Source of the DNA: Anas platyrhynchos
Taxonomy: Eukaryota > Chordata > Aves > Anseriformes > Anatidae
Reading direction: 5' to 3'
Length of the DNA: 64,000 nucleotides
Assembly: GCF_047663525.1 (NCBI RefSeq)
Contig: NC_092621.1
Span: 75,196,501 to 75,260,500, forward strand
Shown here in pieces: positions 1 through 10,680 of this stretch. Below the pieces are notes generated by a model that worked only from the letters and a program-made list of their open reading frames with translations, made no database searches and was not told the DNA's origin. The position numbers were made by a program, and so were the translations under genes. Every line of letters begins with the position of its first letter. Positions within the stretch are counted from its first letter, which is position 1.

Positions 1-1039
1 TTATCTGTCCTATTCTTCCCTCTCTCTATTCTCAGTAAGTTCTCTTTTGTAGAATGAAGAGGTTGAGTTTTCTTGTTTATTCCTTTTGTCTCAAGGCAAG
101 TAGTTTAATCAATTATCTTTTATTCTAAGCTGGCATGAATGAGGCGTTTTGGCCCTGAGTCTGATGTTAGTCAAAGGCAAAATATGAGAGACAAAAGTGC
201 AGGGAAATTCAGCGGAGAGAGAGCAGCTCGTGTGAGTTTTCTGCAGCAGAAAGTCTGAATTTTATTTTTTTTAAGGGAGCAAGAAGCAGTAGCACAAAAC
301 TCTTAGTATTGCTGTTAATCTCCTTAGTACAGTATTTCATCTCTTGCTACTGTATTCCTGGAAGAGCTTTTTTTTCCCATATCCAGTATGCTGTAAGATC
401 AGCATGGCTCTTGAATGAGTTTGTGTATTAGTAAGACCATCAATGGGAAGAAGTAATGAGAGGTGCTAATGCTCAGTACCAACTGTCTTTCTGTAGAAAA
501 TTGCTGGTTCTATATTAGATCTTACAAAACCAAAACTTGCTTACAATCTGAATTTTTTATTTTGCCTATTTGTTTATTTAATGTACAAGCAAGAAGAAAA
601 TTCCACTGGTTCTATACCACCATATAGTAAGCTTCTTTGAGAATGTATGCAGAAATTTACTTGATGGTTACAAGGAAGCAGCATATCTTTTTTTCTATAA
701 CCAAATCTATTAATGATTGGTAGTATGATTTTAGTATGTACTTCCTGAGAACAACCTCTATTAATTAGAAATTAAATACCAAATTAAATATGATAGTTCA
801 ATACATGGATTTAATGAACAGCTTAAATTTATAAAAACAGCACATATCACTATTAGATTTATCAGTTTTGGTGATGCGTTAGATTTCTTATGTGGGTGGT
901 AAAGATCTTTCCAAATATATCATCATAATTGGCCATGTCTAGATTATTTTTTTTTCCAAACACTTACAGGAGAAAGCTGTGGGTAGTACTTGCATAAATA
1001 CAGGTAGATCTTTAAAAGTCTTATTTGTCTTTTTTGCAG
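1..1039 (+). other. UGCG: UGCG intron (3' part) upstream of the first exon in the window
   Basis: This is AT-rich non-coding sequence ending in a pyrimidine tract and the acceptor AG at 1038-1039, directly before the recognised UGCG exon. No other exon or repeat family was recognised in it. Earlier UGCG exons must lie to the left of the window. Confidence 0.8.
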
Positions 1040-1218
1040 GTTTATTTTGGAACTTCACATCCAAGGTCATATATTTCAGCCAATTTAACTGGCTTTAAGT
1101 GTGTGACAGGAATGTCGTGCTTGATGAGGAAGGATGTCTTGGATCAAGCTGGAGGACTGATAGCTTTTGCACAATACATTGCGGAAGATTATTTTATGGC
1201 CAAAGCTATAGCTGACCG
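1040..1218 (+). CDS. UGCG: UGCG (ceramide glucosyltransferase) internal coding exon, probably exon 6 of 9
   Basis: UGCG transfers glucose from UDP-glucose to ceramide, the first step of glucosphingolipid synthesis, on the cytosolic face of the Golgi (family GT21, EC 2.4.1.80). The exon starts in phase 0 at VYFGTSHPR, after the acceptor AG at 1038-1039. It ends with two bases of an Arg codon before a GTAAGA donor at 1219. It encodes part of the glycosyltransferase domain, including [15 protein letters not shown] and the [12 protein letters not shown] segment that carries the D3 catalytic aspartate of this family. The protein reads as nearly identical to vertebrate UGCG from memory. The 179-nt exon is intact, with no stop or frameshift. 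Confidence 0.96.
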
Positions 1219-1614
1219 GTAAGATGACTGGACATTGCTTATTGCTTTAAGTACAGTTTTAGTTCTTATTTTACGTATAGGCGGTTGGGTCAGTTTCACA
1301 TGTATACAGCAAACAGATTTTACATGTGCTTTGTCCTGTCAATGTATTCTTGGAGAAATAACTAAGTCACAGTGCAGTCTATTCCTTTAGGAAAAAAGTT
1401 TCAGAGAACTTGGAGTAAATATTATTCAAGTGGTATTTTCTACCTTCCAAGCAAGAGACTTGATAAAATCTGCTCAATTTTTTTGTTTATACATAAAAAT
1501 GTGGCATATATACCAAAGAAACTTTCCAACTCTAATAAAATTCTTAGATGTTTGTTCTAGAATGGGTCATTGCATTTCTTATTTGCTCTTTTTTAATACA
1601 CATTTATATTTCAG

Positions 1615-1701
1615 GGGCTGGAAATTTGCAATGGCCACGCAAGTTGCAATGCAAAACTCTGGTTCATATTCTATTTCTCAGTTTCAGTCCAGAATGATCA
1701 G
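1615..1701 (+). CDS. UGCG: UGCG internal coding exon, probably exon 7 of 9
   Basis: This 87-nt exon completes the split Arg codon from the previous exon and continues [15 protein letters not shown] to QFQSRMIR, where the final Arg codon is split again. It holds most of the (Q/R)XXRW signature (RMIR, with W in the next exon), the nucleotide-sugar and processivity motif of GT-A inverting glucosyltransferases of this family. The acceptor is TTTCAG and the donor GTAAAA. The frame is open and the sequence agrees with vertebrate UGCG. Confidence 0.95.
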
Positions 1702-2162
1702 GTAAAATCTCAATTTTTTACTTCTCCCTCTCACCTCTTACTTGCTTCTGATGGGGAAAACTTAAATTATTTTGATAGAAGTTTTGCTCTCATCATTTAA
1801 TGTAATACGCAGAATGATGAAGTTCCAGTGCATGTCTTGAAGCACTTTTCTTGTTGGTGCTGGAAGAGGGGTGCTAGCTTTCCACAGAAGTAGGACTAGG
1901 ATATTAACATCTTAAAAAACAAACAAACAAACAAAAAACTAACAACCTTAACAACAAAAAACCCCACAACTTTATACCTTTTAAATACTATGCACAGTAT
2001 GTTTGAAAGGGAGATTTTTTGCCATGCTTAATTTGGAGGTGTGCATTTAGATGAGATTAAACTAGCATTGAGAATGACCCTGTTGGCTCTTCACCTGATG
2101 AGTCTGTAGAAGAGACATAAAGAATTGTCTATAGTTGGAACTTATTTATTTGTTTTTCCTAG

Positions 2163-2352
2163 GTGGGCCAAACTGCGAATTAACATGTTGCCTGCCACAA
2201 TAATCTGTGAGCCAATCTCAGAGTGCTTTGTTGCCAGTCTAGTTATTGGCTGGGCAGCTCATCATGTGTTCAGATGGGATATAATGGTATTTTTCATGTG
2301 TCACTGCTTGGCATGGTTTATATTTGACTACATTCAACTAAGAGGTGTTCAG
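2163..2352 (+). CDS. UGCG: UGCG internal coding exon, probably exon 8 of 9
   Basis: This 190-nt exon completes the R codon and starts with [17 protein letters not shown], supplying the Trp of the RXXRW motif. It continues into two hydrophobic stretches (around [15 protein letters not shown] and [17 protein letters not shown]) that form C-terminal membrane segments of this Golgi enzyme. It ends in phase 0 at GVQ before a GTATGT donor. The reading frame is intact. The open frame on the same strand beyond 2352 is intron. Confidence 0.95.
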
Positions 2353-3732
2353 GTATGTAGCCTTTTTTTTTTTTTTCCAAAGGTTATGAAAGTGTTTAGT
2401 GCCAACTACTTCAGCAAAAAGATTAATGTGGTTGTAGGGACAAAATACTTCTCTTGACATTGTCAAGGAAATACCAGGTCAAATACTGCTACCCCTACCC
2501 ACCTTCCAGCTTCAGTTATAGAAGCATGAAAGGAGGGTGTAAGTGTGCTTCTTCGTAATCTTGTTTTCTAAGTGCACCTACCTCTACATAGGCTCTGAAA
2601 GTTGGTTCCTCTGTTGACTTTACCTCTTCTGCATTTGTTTCTAGTCTGCTCTACCTCAGCATGTCCAGAATTTTTAAGCTTTTTTTTTTTTTTTTGAGTC
2701 CAAGAACAGCAGCTTTGTGGGATTTTAGTTTTCTTCCTTTCTTAGTTGTTCTTTTGTCTTGTATGACTTGAGGCTTATATGTACATTTTAAGTATACAAT
2801 TACTTAGCCTTACTCTATTTTGATATTGAATAATGGATTTATTGTACAGATGTAGTCTTCTAAAAATAATTCTTTTCCATCGCTGGAAGAAGTGAAACCT
2901 CAGCAAAACTTTGAATACAGAAGGATGTCACAAGTCAGTACAGCATTTGCTGTTTTAATGCTGCAATTCCTTACACTAGTTTTTCTGTGACCATATTCCG
3001 TCTAAATCTGATCCACGATTGCTTGTGTATACAAATTTATCAAATAGCTCTTGTTATGAAAAATATTCTTTTTGTAGCCTTAACAGTTACTAGAAAGATA
3101 AATTGGTTCTGCTGTTGATTGTGTAGAACACCAACAGGCAGGTTTCACAGTCACCTTTCTGAGTCCTCATCTCACCATGAGTGATATGTACATGGAATAG
3201 GGGAAGAGCTTTGTGCCTCTTCTTCCCCTTTCTGAAGCCTCCTCAGTTTCTAGCTCTGCATGTGGCTGGAAATCCTCAAAGGAACAGAAAAGGCAGAGGC
3301 TCTAAGCTCTTTTTAATCCCACTTTTTTCCAAGGCTAAAAGCTTGGATTTTTTTGAATTTCACTCTCCTGGGAAAGAGCAGTGTACTTCTCCCATCTAGA
3401 TGCTGCTGTTCTACGGTCTGTGGCAAGAACCTAGTGCCTGCTTGAATGCAATTTTACAGAGTGTCAAAAGGAAAAAATATTTACACTTTTCCTTGCCTTT
3501 TGCTTGACGTAGAAGTCATTCTTTGAACCTTGTGGATCATTCTGTCAAGGTTTGGATGTTTAATATGGGTAATATTTTGAATAGGAAAACTTTCTTGGAT
3601 TCAAAGAAGTTTATTGATAATGTAAATCTGTTCAGTAAGCTTTAGTATAGACTTGTTAAAACACTTGTGTTACAGATTACTCCAAAATTCCTTTGGAATA
3701 GCATGTTAAAATACTTGTTCTTATGTTCCCAG

Positions 3733-3903
3733 GGTGGTGCTTTGTGCTTTTCAAAACTTGATTATGCAGTAGCTTGGTTCATCAGAGAATCCATGACAAT
3801 TTATATCTTCCTATCTGCTTTGTGGGACCCCACTATTAGCTGGAGGACAGGACGCTACAGATTACGTTGCGGAGGCACTGCAGAAGAAATCCTTGATGTA
3901 TAG
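3733..3903 (+). CDS. UGCG: UGCG terminal coding exon, with stop codon
   Basis: The exon starts at [15 protein letters not shown] after acceptor CCCAG (3731-3732) and runs through a last hydrophobic segment ([15 protein letters not shown]) to the conserved C-terminus [14 protein letters not shown] and a TAG at 3901-3903. This matches the end of the roughly 394-residue vertebrate protein. The four exons here encode about the last 208 residues, a little over half of the enzyme. All splice phases agree, which indicates a functional gene rather than a retrocopy. Confidence 0.96.
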   Translation, partial: GGALCFSKLDYAVAWFIRESMTIYIFLSALWDPTISWRTGRYRLRCGGTAEEILDV

Positions 3904-6170
3904 CCACAGCTTTGTAACTGTGAATGTCAAAAGAGAAAGGGGATCAAAAGTATTATAAATTGTTTATATAAGTACTTTTAAGAAAATCTACCTTCAGTAG
4001 TTTTATTACTTGTATGTTTTGGTATCTGTTCCTTAATTTATTTTTGCATGGCACTTGCATCTGTGAAAATACATCTGTAGTTTTGGCCAAATGGTACCTT
4101 GCTCCTATGTACAAATAGAAATGGTGAGAATTGGTCCTGACATCTACTTGCTATGTGAATGCTCTGCAGTAAACTAATTAAAAATTATACATATATCCTC
4201 CTGGATATGAACAGCTTCTTACTCCATGGTGTGCTGGCCTAGCAAAGCCAGGGGTCACATAGCTATTGTCCAGCTGGATTGCACAAGGCTACACCCAGTA
4301 AAATCACAGAAAAAGTATGTCTGATCTCTGTCATATCCCACTAAATTGAACCAGTAATAGGACCTCGGGAAAGAAGCTCTCAAATGCTTTATGCCTACCT
4401 CTTGTAGTTGCTGCAGAACAAAACAAATGGAAAGGTAAAAACGCTTTGCAAAAACAAGCTAAAGTAAAGCTGGAGTCTCGTGTTTATATGTATATATGAA
4501 ATACTTGTCATTGCAATGAACCAAAAGTGGACTGAGTTTGATAGAATGCATTGAAAGGAATTATTAGACAGTCATGTATTGTGAGCACATTTTGGCCAAC
4601 TCTGATCTGGTTCGGTCTTGAACCTTGTTAAGCACTGTGCTGTAACTAGCCTAGTTAGTCCCCTTCACTATTTCCATCCTTTTATAAGGGGTGTTTTGTG
4701 TGAGTGGATGCTTTTAGGGGGGCGGGGGGGTCACTAGGGGGTGGAAAGGAGCAGAAATACATTTCAGAAACATTTCACATGAGCTATTTTCTTACACACA
4801 CAATGTCTTAAGAATGTAATTTCATGATGCAGGTATTTAATAACTTTTTAAAGTGAACATACATACCTACACTAGTATCATAATTAAGTATTCAATTGCA
4901 GTAGATATTGTGAATATATTAAAGGGCTGAGTGAGTTTGCTGTTACTGATTAAAGTTGTAATCTTAATTTAAATATCAAACTAAGTCTACTCTTGGCTTT
5001 TTGCCTACTACTGTTAGTCTAGCCTTTAAATTGGACTTTTGTATTCCAGTGGTATGACTAAAAAGACTAGATTATAATGCATGCCGTGTTTCCTGACCCC
5101 TTCCCTATAGCTTGGTTTCCAACCTCATTGTGAGACTTCCTAATTTGTGGTGAACTGGACTTGTTTTCTTTGAACCTTTTAAATTAAAAGCAAAACAAAA
5201 AAACACAGCAAAGCTAGAGAGGGATGTTGCATAAGCCTTTTGTTTTCATAATTGTATTTATGCTACTTTACTTCAGATGGGATTGAATATTGCCACCATG
5301 AATGTGAGCTGTTAATTATAAGGCTGAAGCCAACAAAGCAGCTTTAAAAGTTGGATTATAACGTGTAGCATATTAGCAATAATGATGTGTATTTATAAAA
5401 ATGGATACTTTTACCTTACTGAGCCAATCCCTTAATTGTCATATGCTACACACTAGCATAATGTATATGTATGTGTTAAACATACTCTGGGCCAAAATGC
5501 TTTATCCACCTTAATATTTCTTTTGCCTTATGATACAATGGAACTTCTTTTAATGGGCATTTCTGTATGAACAAAGGCTTTTGATGCATGCTTCATTCTT
5601 TTCATGTGAATCAGGAAGAAACTTTTCCTGAGGAAAGTTGCACACTGAAAGCTAGTCTAGTTGTGACCCACGAAAACATTGTTTTTAAGAGTTTCTACAT
5701 AGTTGAATTTTGCTGATAATGTTTGTATCTTTGTTTGTATCTTTGTTTCATGAAGTTCGATGCAGTTCATTGCGCTGTTGAAGTGAAGCATAGCTTGCAA
5801 CGTAGCATTATGCTGATTTCTATGCAGGCAATGGAACAGAAAACCAAAAAAGGCTGAACAGGCTTCATTTTAAAAATGTAAGTGGGGATAACTGTTTAAC
5901 GGGTGCTTTTGTATTAGTAGAGCCATCTTTGGTCAAAAAAACTGAAGCTTAAGCAAATAGTTTAATTTGAGTATTGTCTGGTTGATTATGGAATGGAAAC
6001 CAACACTGTCAGATGCTGTAGAAGATGCTGCAACAGATCTTTTAAAAGTTAAAAATGGCTAATGTAAAGTTGTGTTGATATACAGATATGTAGAATGTAC
6101 CATGTTTATTTAAAATCATTGTCTTGTTTTTCTTTTATTTAAAAATAAATTTTGAATACAATGTTTGGAA
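3904..6170 (+). other. UGCG: UGCG 3' untranslated region
   Basis: AT-rich sequence follows the UGCG stop codon with no ORF and no recognised repeat. Several weaker poly(A)-like hexamers (ATTAAA types near 4177 and 4950) precede the strongest AATAAA at 6144-6149. I take that one as the distal end, so the 3' UTR would be about 2.25 kb. The exact cleavage site cannot be seen, and shorter forms using the upstream hexamers are possible. Confidence 0.65.
6144..6149 (+). terminator. UGCG: Likely distal UGCG poly(A) signal AATAAA
   Basis: A canonical AATAAA is followed within about 30 nt by a long T-rich stretch (6174-6190), the usual layout of a cleavage and polyadenylation site. It is assigned to UGCG because no other gene lies between it and the UGCG stop. 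Confidence 0.55.
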
Positions 6171-6312
6171 TACATTTTTTTTTTTTTTTGCATTTTGTTC
6201 AATGGCATTGTAACAAGGCAGCTTTGATTTAAAGCGTTTATGACAGTTTTAATGGGTTTCTTTTCTAATTCATCTTCACCGCAATAAATGAGAGTGCTGT
6301 GGTGTTTCTTTT

Positions 6313-6345
<33 letters not shown>

Positions 6346-8261
6346 CCTATGCCATCTGTTTTGGATTTTACATTTTGCTGAAATTACCTTTCATGTGCCT
6401 AAATCTTTTGAGCTATCCTTAGGTTTTTATAGAATAACTTCAGTGTATGGAAACATCATAACTGATCAGATAGAAAACTACTGTAACTAATCAGCCTAGA
6501 TTAAGGCTTTATAGATAGATGTCTTTGCTATAAAATTTGTAGAAATTGAGGAGTAGCATTCATACTTCGCTTTGAGGCACTACTGCTGAGAAAGCATTCT
6601 GTGCTTGCGCTGTCATCGGACTGGTATTTCTTTTCCTTAATACATCCTCTAATACCAGTTTTCATGCAAATCTTAATAAGAGACTGAGCACAACAGAGCT
6701 GCTGGAGTCTGGGAGGGATGGTGGAAACAAACACCCCTGGAATCGTTTGATAACTGCTTATAGAAACATAAATATTCCTGAATGCATTTCGTGCTCAGTG
6801 CAGCTGCACAGCACACAGCACAATACTTAAATCCCTCTTTCGAGTCCTTTTATTAATTTCCTCCCTATTAAGCAATGTTTTGGCTTTTATTCTGTGCTTT
6901 CAAATGAAATATTTCCCACTTGAATTCCTTTCATTGCCACTCTTCTGTCTCCTGATAGTGCTGACTACCTTCATTTCCTGTTTTCAGGGCTTGAACAGTT
7001 GATGCCTGCTTATATCCATCTGCTTTCATATCGCTTCTGAAAGCTATTTCATTCATTTTAAAGGCCTCTTACTCCTCACACAATTATTTTCTTACCTCAT
7101 TTTAGGGTAGGTCTGAGCTCCAGGCGTTGTCTGGGTAATCTTGTCTCTCAAGAGCTTAAAAAGTGGACAACAACAGTGTCACATAGTAACAAAAAAACTT
7201 CCATAGTGCTACAAAGTGACTCGAATGCTCTTACAGAGTATGTAAGAGTGACTTTTAAGCATGTCTGAAAAATAAAAACTTGAAAGAGAGGATAGCAATG
7301 TGTAGAATAGCAATAATTTCGAACTCAATCCAGATTTTGGGTCTGAAAATGCATAAAATGAAGTTTGTCACGTGAGTCTACAACTTGGACATTCAGAGTA
7401 TAAGTTTAAATGATGAGAAAACATGCTCATTTGGAATAAACTAAATCCCATGTTGGAATTGTTTCACAATGCCAAATGTTGTTGCATATCTGGGTGGGTG
7501 GGGAGCTTCCCCTAGGAAAGTAATCTCCACACTGACTGTACGTGTGTGTTGGCCTTGGAGGAGGTATGTATGGTTCCTCGCTTGGTGTTTTAACTCTGCG
7601 GTGGCTCAAATCGGTGATCGGGGATGTGCTCCTAAGGAAAAAATAACAAAACCACGCCCAGACTGGTTTCGTGGCCCAATCCCAGCCTGGTGCCAGCTGG
7701 AGTTAATGCTGCCTGCACAGGGCCAGCCTGTGGGCGAGTGGAAGAGGTCAGGCTCCAGTGCTCGTCTGGCTGTGCAGGAAGCCAGCGAGCCCACTGGAAG
7801 CATGAGACAGGAGCTGTCAGAAGAGGTCCGGTCACTCGGCTTTGACATGAAGAGAGTTATTGTTCGTGACTTGGGTCTAAGTCCTCCGGGCCTGCTAAAC
7901 TTGGGTCTGCTGACAGGACTGCCGCGAGCTCAGTGACTGCAGAGCTCTTCCCTTCCCCCTACCCTACTGTGCCATGAGAAGCTCCTCCTCTTCCAAGGCT
8001 TGCCTGTCGCCTGGAAGTGTTTGTTTTTACTTATTCAGCAGCAAATTGCTTCTGGTGGCAGTGGTTGCTTCCTTCCTCTGATACCTGAATGCTGAAGCAA
8101 CACAAGGCTTCAAACAGGACCTGTATAAAACGCAGCAATACTCTCAGAAATGGCCACAAACCCTTTTGGAATAAGGAAATACAGGGGAACTATGAAGGCT
8201 TTTAGTGATTTTAGTCAGCAGAGCTAACAGTTTATTTTTGTATTCATTCACTTATGATTAT

Positions 8262-8372
8262 ACATATATATGTACATATATATGCACATATATACATATA
8301 TATGTACATATATATTCAACTATGATTATACATATATATGCAATTATATATAGCTATATATAAGTATATAAT
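8262..8372. repeat. Alternating TA/TG/CA microsatellite with inverted symmetry
   Basis: The tract consists of ACATATATATGT-like blocks repeated several times, almost entirely alternating purine and pyrimidine and largely self-complementary. It is a simple repeat that could extrude cruciforms. No gene is associated with it. Confidence 0.85.
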
Positions 8373-10218
8373 TAGCACTCAAAAGAAAAGAAAATTAAGA
8401 TGTCTTGAAGATGCTCCAAAGGAAAAAATAAAAAAACAAACAAAAAAAATCTGTTCTTTTCTGGGGGTGGACCAGACAGGTAAATTATTTTTCTAATTTA
8501 AGCGTCAGCAGATTATAACCAAGTAATCCTGAGCCACTGGGCCTTGTAGTCAGTTTCATTTGGTCTTTAAGTAAGGAAAGCCTTAAGGATAATGCCATTT
8601 TATTTTTTTTTCTGGACTCTTTTCTCATAATTTTGAACAATTCTTCAAGCTTTTTGTGTGAGGTCAATAACTGAGGCAGAATTCAGACTGCTTTCTTAGC
8701 TGGCAGTCCCACAAAACCTGAGCAACATACTTTGCCTATTGCCTTCCTTCTGTTCATTTTTGGTGACTTCTGCTTTTCCCCCATGGGACAACTGTCTTGT
8801 CCCTGAAGATCTTTGTAAAGGAGCTTTGCCCTAGGATGAAAATGTGAGGGAAAGGGAAAAAAGAACAGAAAGAGAGAGCTGAAGTGAATGTATTGTTAAG
8901 TTTGCCTATGGCTAATAATTAAGAGTGACAAATTATAGACAAATCTGGGTGCTTTTGCAACATGCTGGGTAATGAGGAAGAATACCAGAGGTGAAATCTT
9001 AGGGATGTTCTTCAGGTTTCTTGTTTAAAGACAGGCTCAGACCTCTGGAGGGTTCAAGGCTAGCTGTCTAGAACAAGCCCGTTCCCCTTGAATTATACGG
9101 GGCTTTTGGCAAGAGCTGCTTTATGGCTGCATGGTGCGTCTGGAGGTCTACAGCTGGCAAAGGAGGAAAGCCAGCTGGTGGGGCTGAGAGCTCCGAGCCG
9201 TGAGAGCTTCCAGTTTTTATCTGCAGCTTGCAGACCACTCCGAGACCCTCTCGTTGCGGCATCCTCATCACGATATTCAGGCAGGGCTGTGTAGCACATG
9301 GCCGAGGACGACTGCCTCTGGATGCAAGGAGCCTGGTCTGCCCGCAGACTGCCACCAGCAGCAAGCACTCGTGTTTGACATTCAGTGGCACTTTTGTAAA
9401 GGCAGACAGCCCCTGGGCAGCCCGAATGCAACTGCAGGATATCCCCCTGCTTTGCCCCCCAAACAGACGGTGTTTGTGTGCAGCAGGTGATGGCCAGAGA
9501 GATGATTTCACTCCGCTTGGAACCGTAGCTGAAGGGACGGCCAGAAGTGAGATTGGGCATTTCCAGCCCTCTGTTGAGAGAAGCTGGTGTGTTTCTGCCT
9601 CAGGGGGTTTGTTGCTACTGAACAGCAGGGCCCGTTCTGTATTAATGTACAAAACAACGAAGCCGTGTCCGTAGAACATGAAAAATTCCAGTCGTGCACA
9701 GGATCGAGGCTGATCTTAGCAGAATCTCTGCCATGCAGCCCAAACCCTCTTGGCTGCAAATTGTTTCAAGCTTCTCGCTCCCCAGGAAGTTGGTGCTGTC
9801 ATCTCAAACAGGCTGGATGCATTTTTTCCTAAATTTTGGGGGCTGTTCTAGGTAATGAAGTGTCTGAAGGGACTGAAGTGCTGTTGTTTTGTCAGCGTGC
9901 ACCAGAACTTCCCTGCTTTCACCCGGTCTGTGCTGTGGCCTTTTCCGCTGCATCTGTGGCAGTCGTTTGTTCCCGCTGTAGCTCTGCAATCAGTGGATTA
10001 ATGAGCTTCGTCTCGGCAAGAGAAAATGTCCACTTCCTCCCTGCTGTTAGCAGTGGGGGAAAACCAGGGCACCCAAGGACATGCTCGACTTGTGGCTGGT
10101 GAATGTTATCTCCATGTGCCACGGGGTGCAGGAGGTGCGAGCCTGGCACAGGCTTGGCAGTCCCTTGCTGGGCTCTGGCTCCTGCCAAGGCAGCAACAGA
10201 GGGGAAGTGTTTAAAAAG

Positions 10219-10224
10219 AAAAAA

Positions 10225-10273
<49 letters not shown>
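10219..10273. repeat. Compound microsatellite (A)n(TA)n
   Basis: A run of about 24 A is followed directly by about 16 TA dinucleotides. It makes spurious poly-Lys or Ile-Tyr frames on both strands. An A-run joined to a TA array often grows from a retroposon tail, but no retroposon body was recognised upstream. Confidence 0.9.
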
Positions 10274-10279
<6 letters not shown>

Positions 10280-10589
10280 GTATAAAGCCTTTGTTTTTAG
10301 CATTTGTTCTGAGATAAGAAGGTTGTTTGGAAAGTCTCACTGCAGACAGCAGTCCTTGCCACCCATCTCCTGAATCATGCTCCTGGACTATTTTCTCCAT
10401 ACTTGGCTGAAACCCAGTATTTTGAGGGAAAAAAAAAAAAAAAAAGTGCATCACTACACACCTGAGTTTGGTCAGGTTGACTAAATCCTCTTAAAATCGT
10501 TGAGACTCAGGCTCTTTAATGGAGGATAATCCCTGCTTCTGCAAACAACACCAAATAGCCCGTGATGAGCATCCCTGGCTCCATCCCCT

Positions 10590-10680
10590 CAGGTCTTTAT
10601 GTACATGGATACGATCCTCTTCAACCTTCAGGCTGAACAGACCTTCAGAGGCCTTCAACCTCTCTTCTAAAGCTCTGTGG
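10590..10680 (-). mobile_element. Possible degraded CR1 LINE fragment (3' RT region)
   Basis: On the minus strand the segment resembles the CR1 passage encoding the Leu-Phe-Ser-Leu-Glu motif near the pol C-terminus (reverse complement of CTTCAGGCTGAACAG). The similarity is weak and was judged by eye only. Confidence 0.35.

Larger units (their letters stand above)
1219..3732 (+). other. UGCG: UGCG introns between the four terminal exons
   Basis: There are three GT-AG introns: 1219-1614 (donor GTAAGA, acceptor TTTCAG), 1702-2162 (donor GTAAAA, acceptor CCTAG) and 2353-3732 (donor GTATGT, acceptor TTCCCAG). The coding exons between them are listed separately. The sequence is AT-rich with short poly-T and (AAAC)n runs, for example 1915-1940. 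No conserved coding or RNA feature was recognised inside. Confidence 0.85.

Noticed and set aside
9068..10190. Cluster of overlapping frames on both strands (up to 203 codons)
   Set aside because: No family motifs, no consistent codon pattern, no splice or poly(A) signals. It is probably non-coding DNA of moderate GC.
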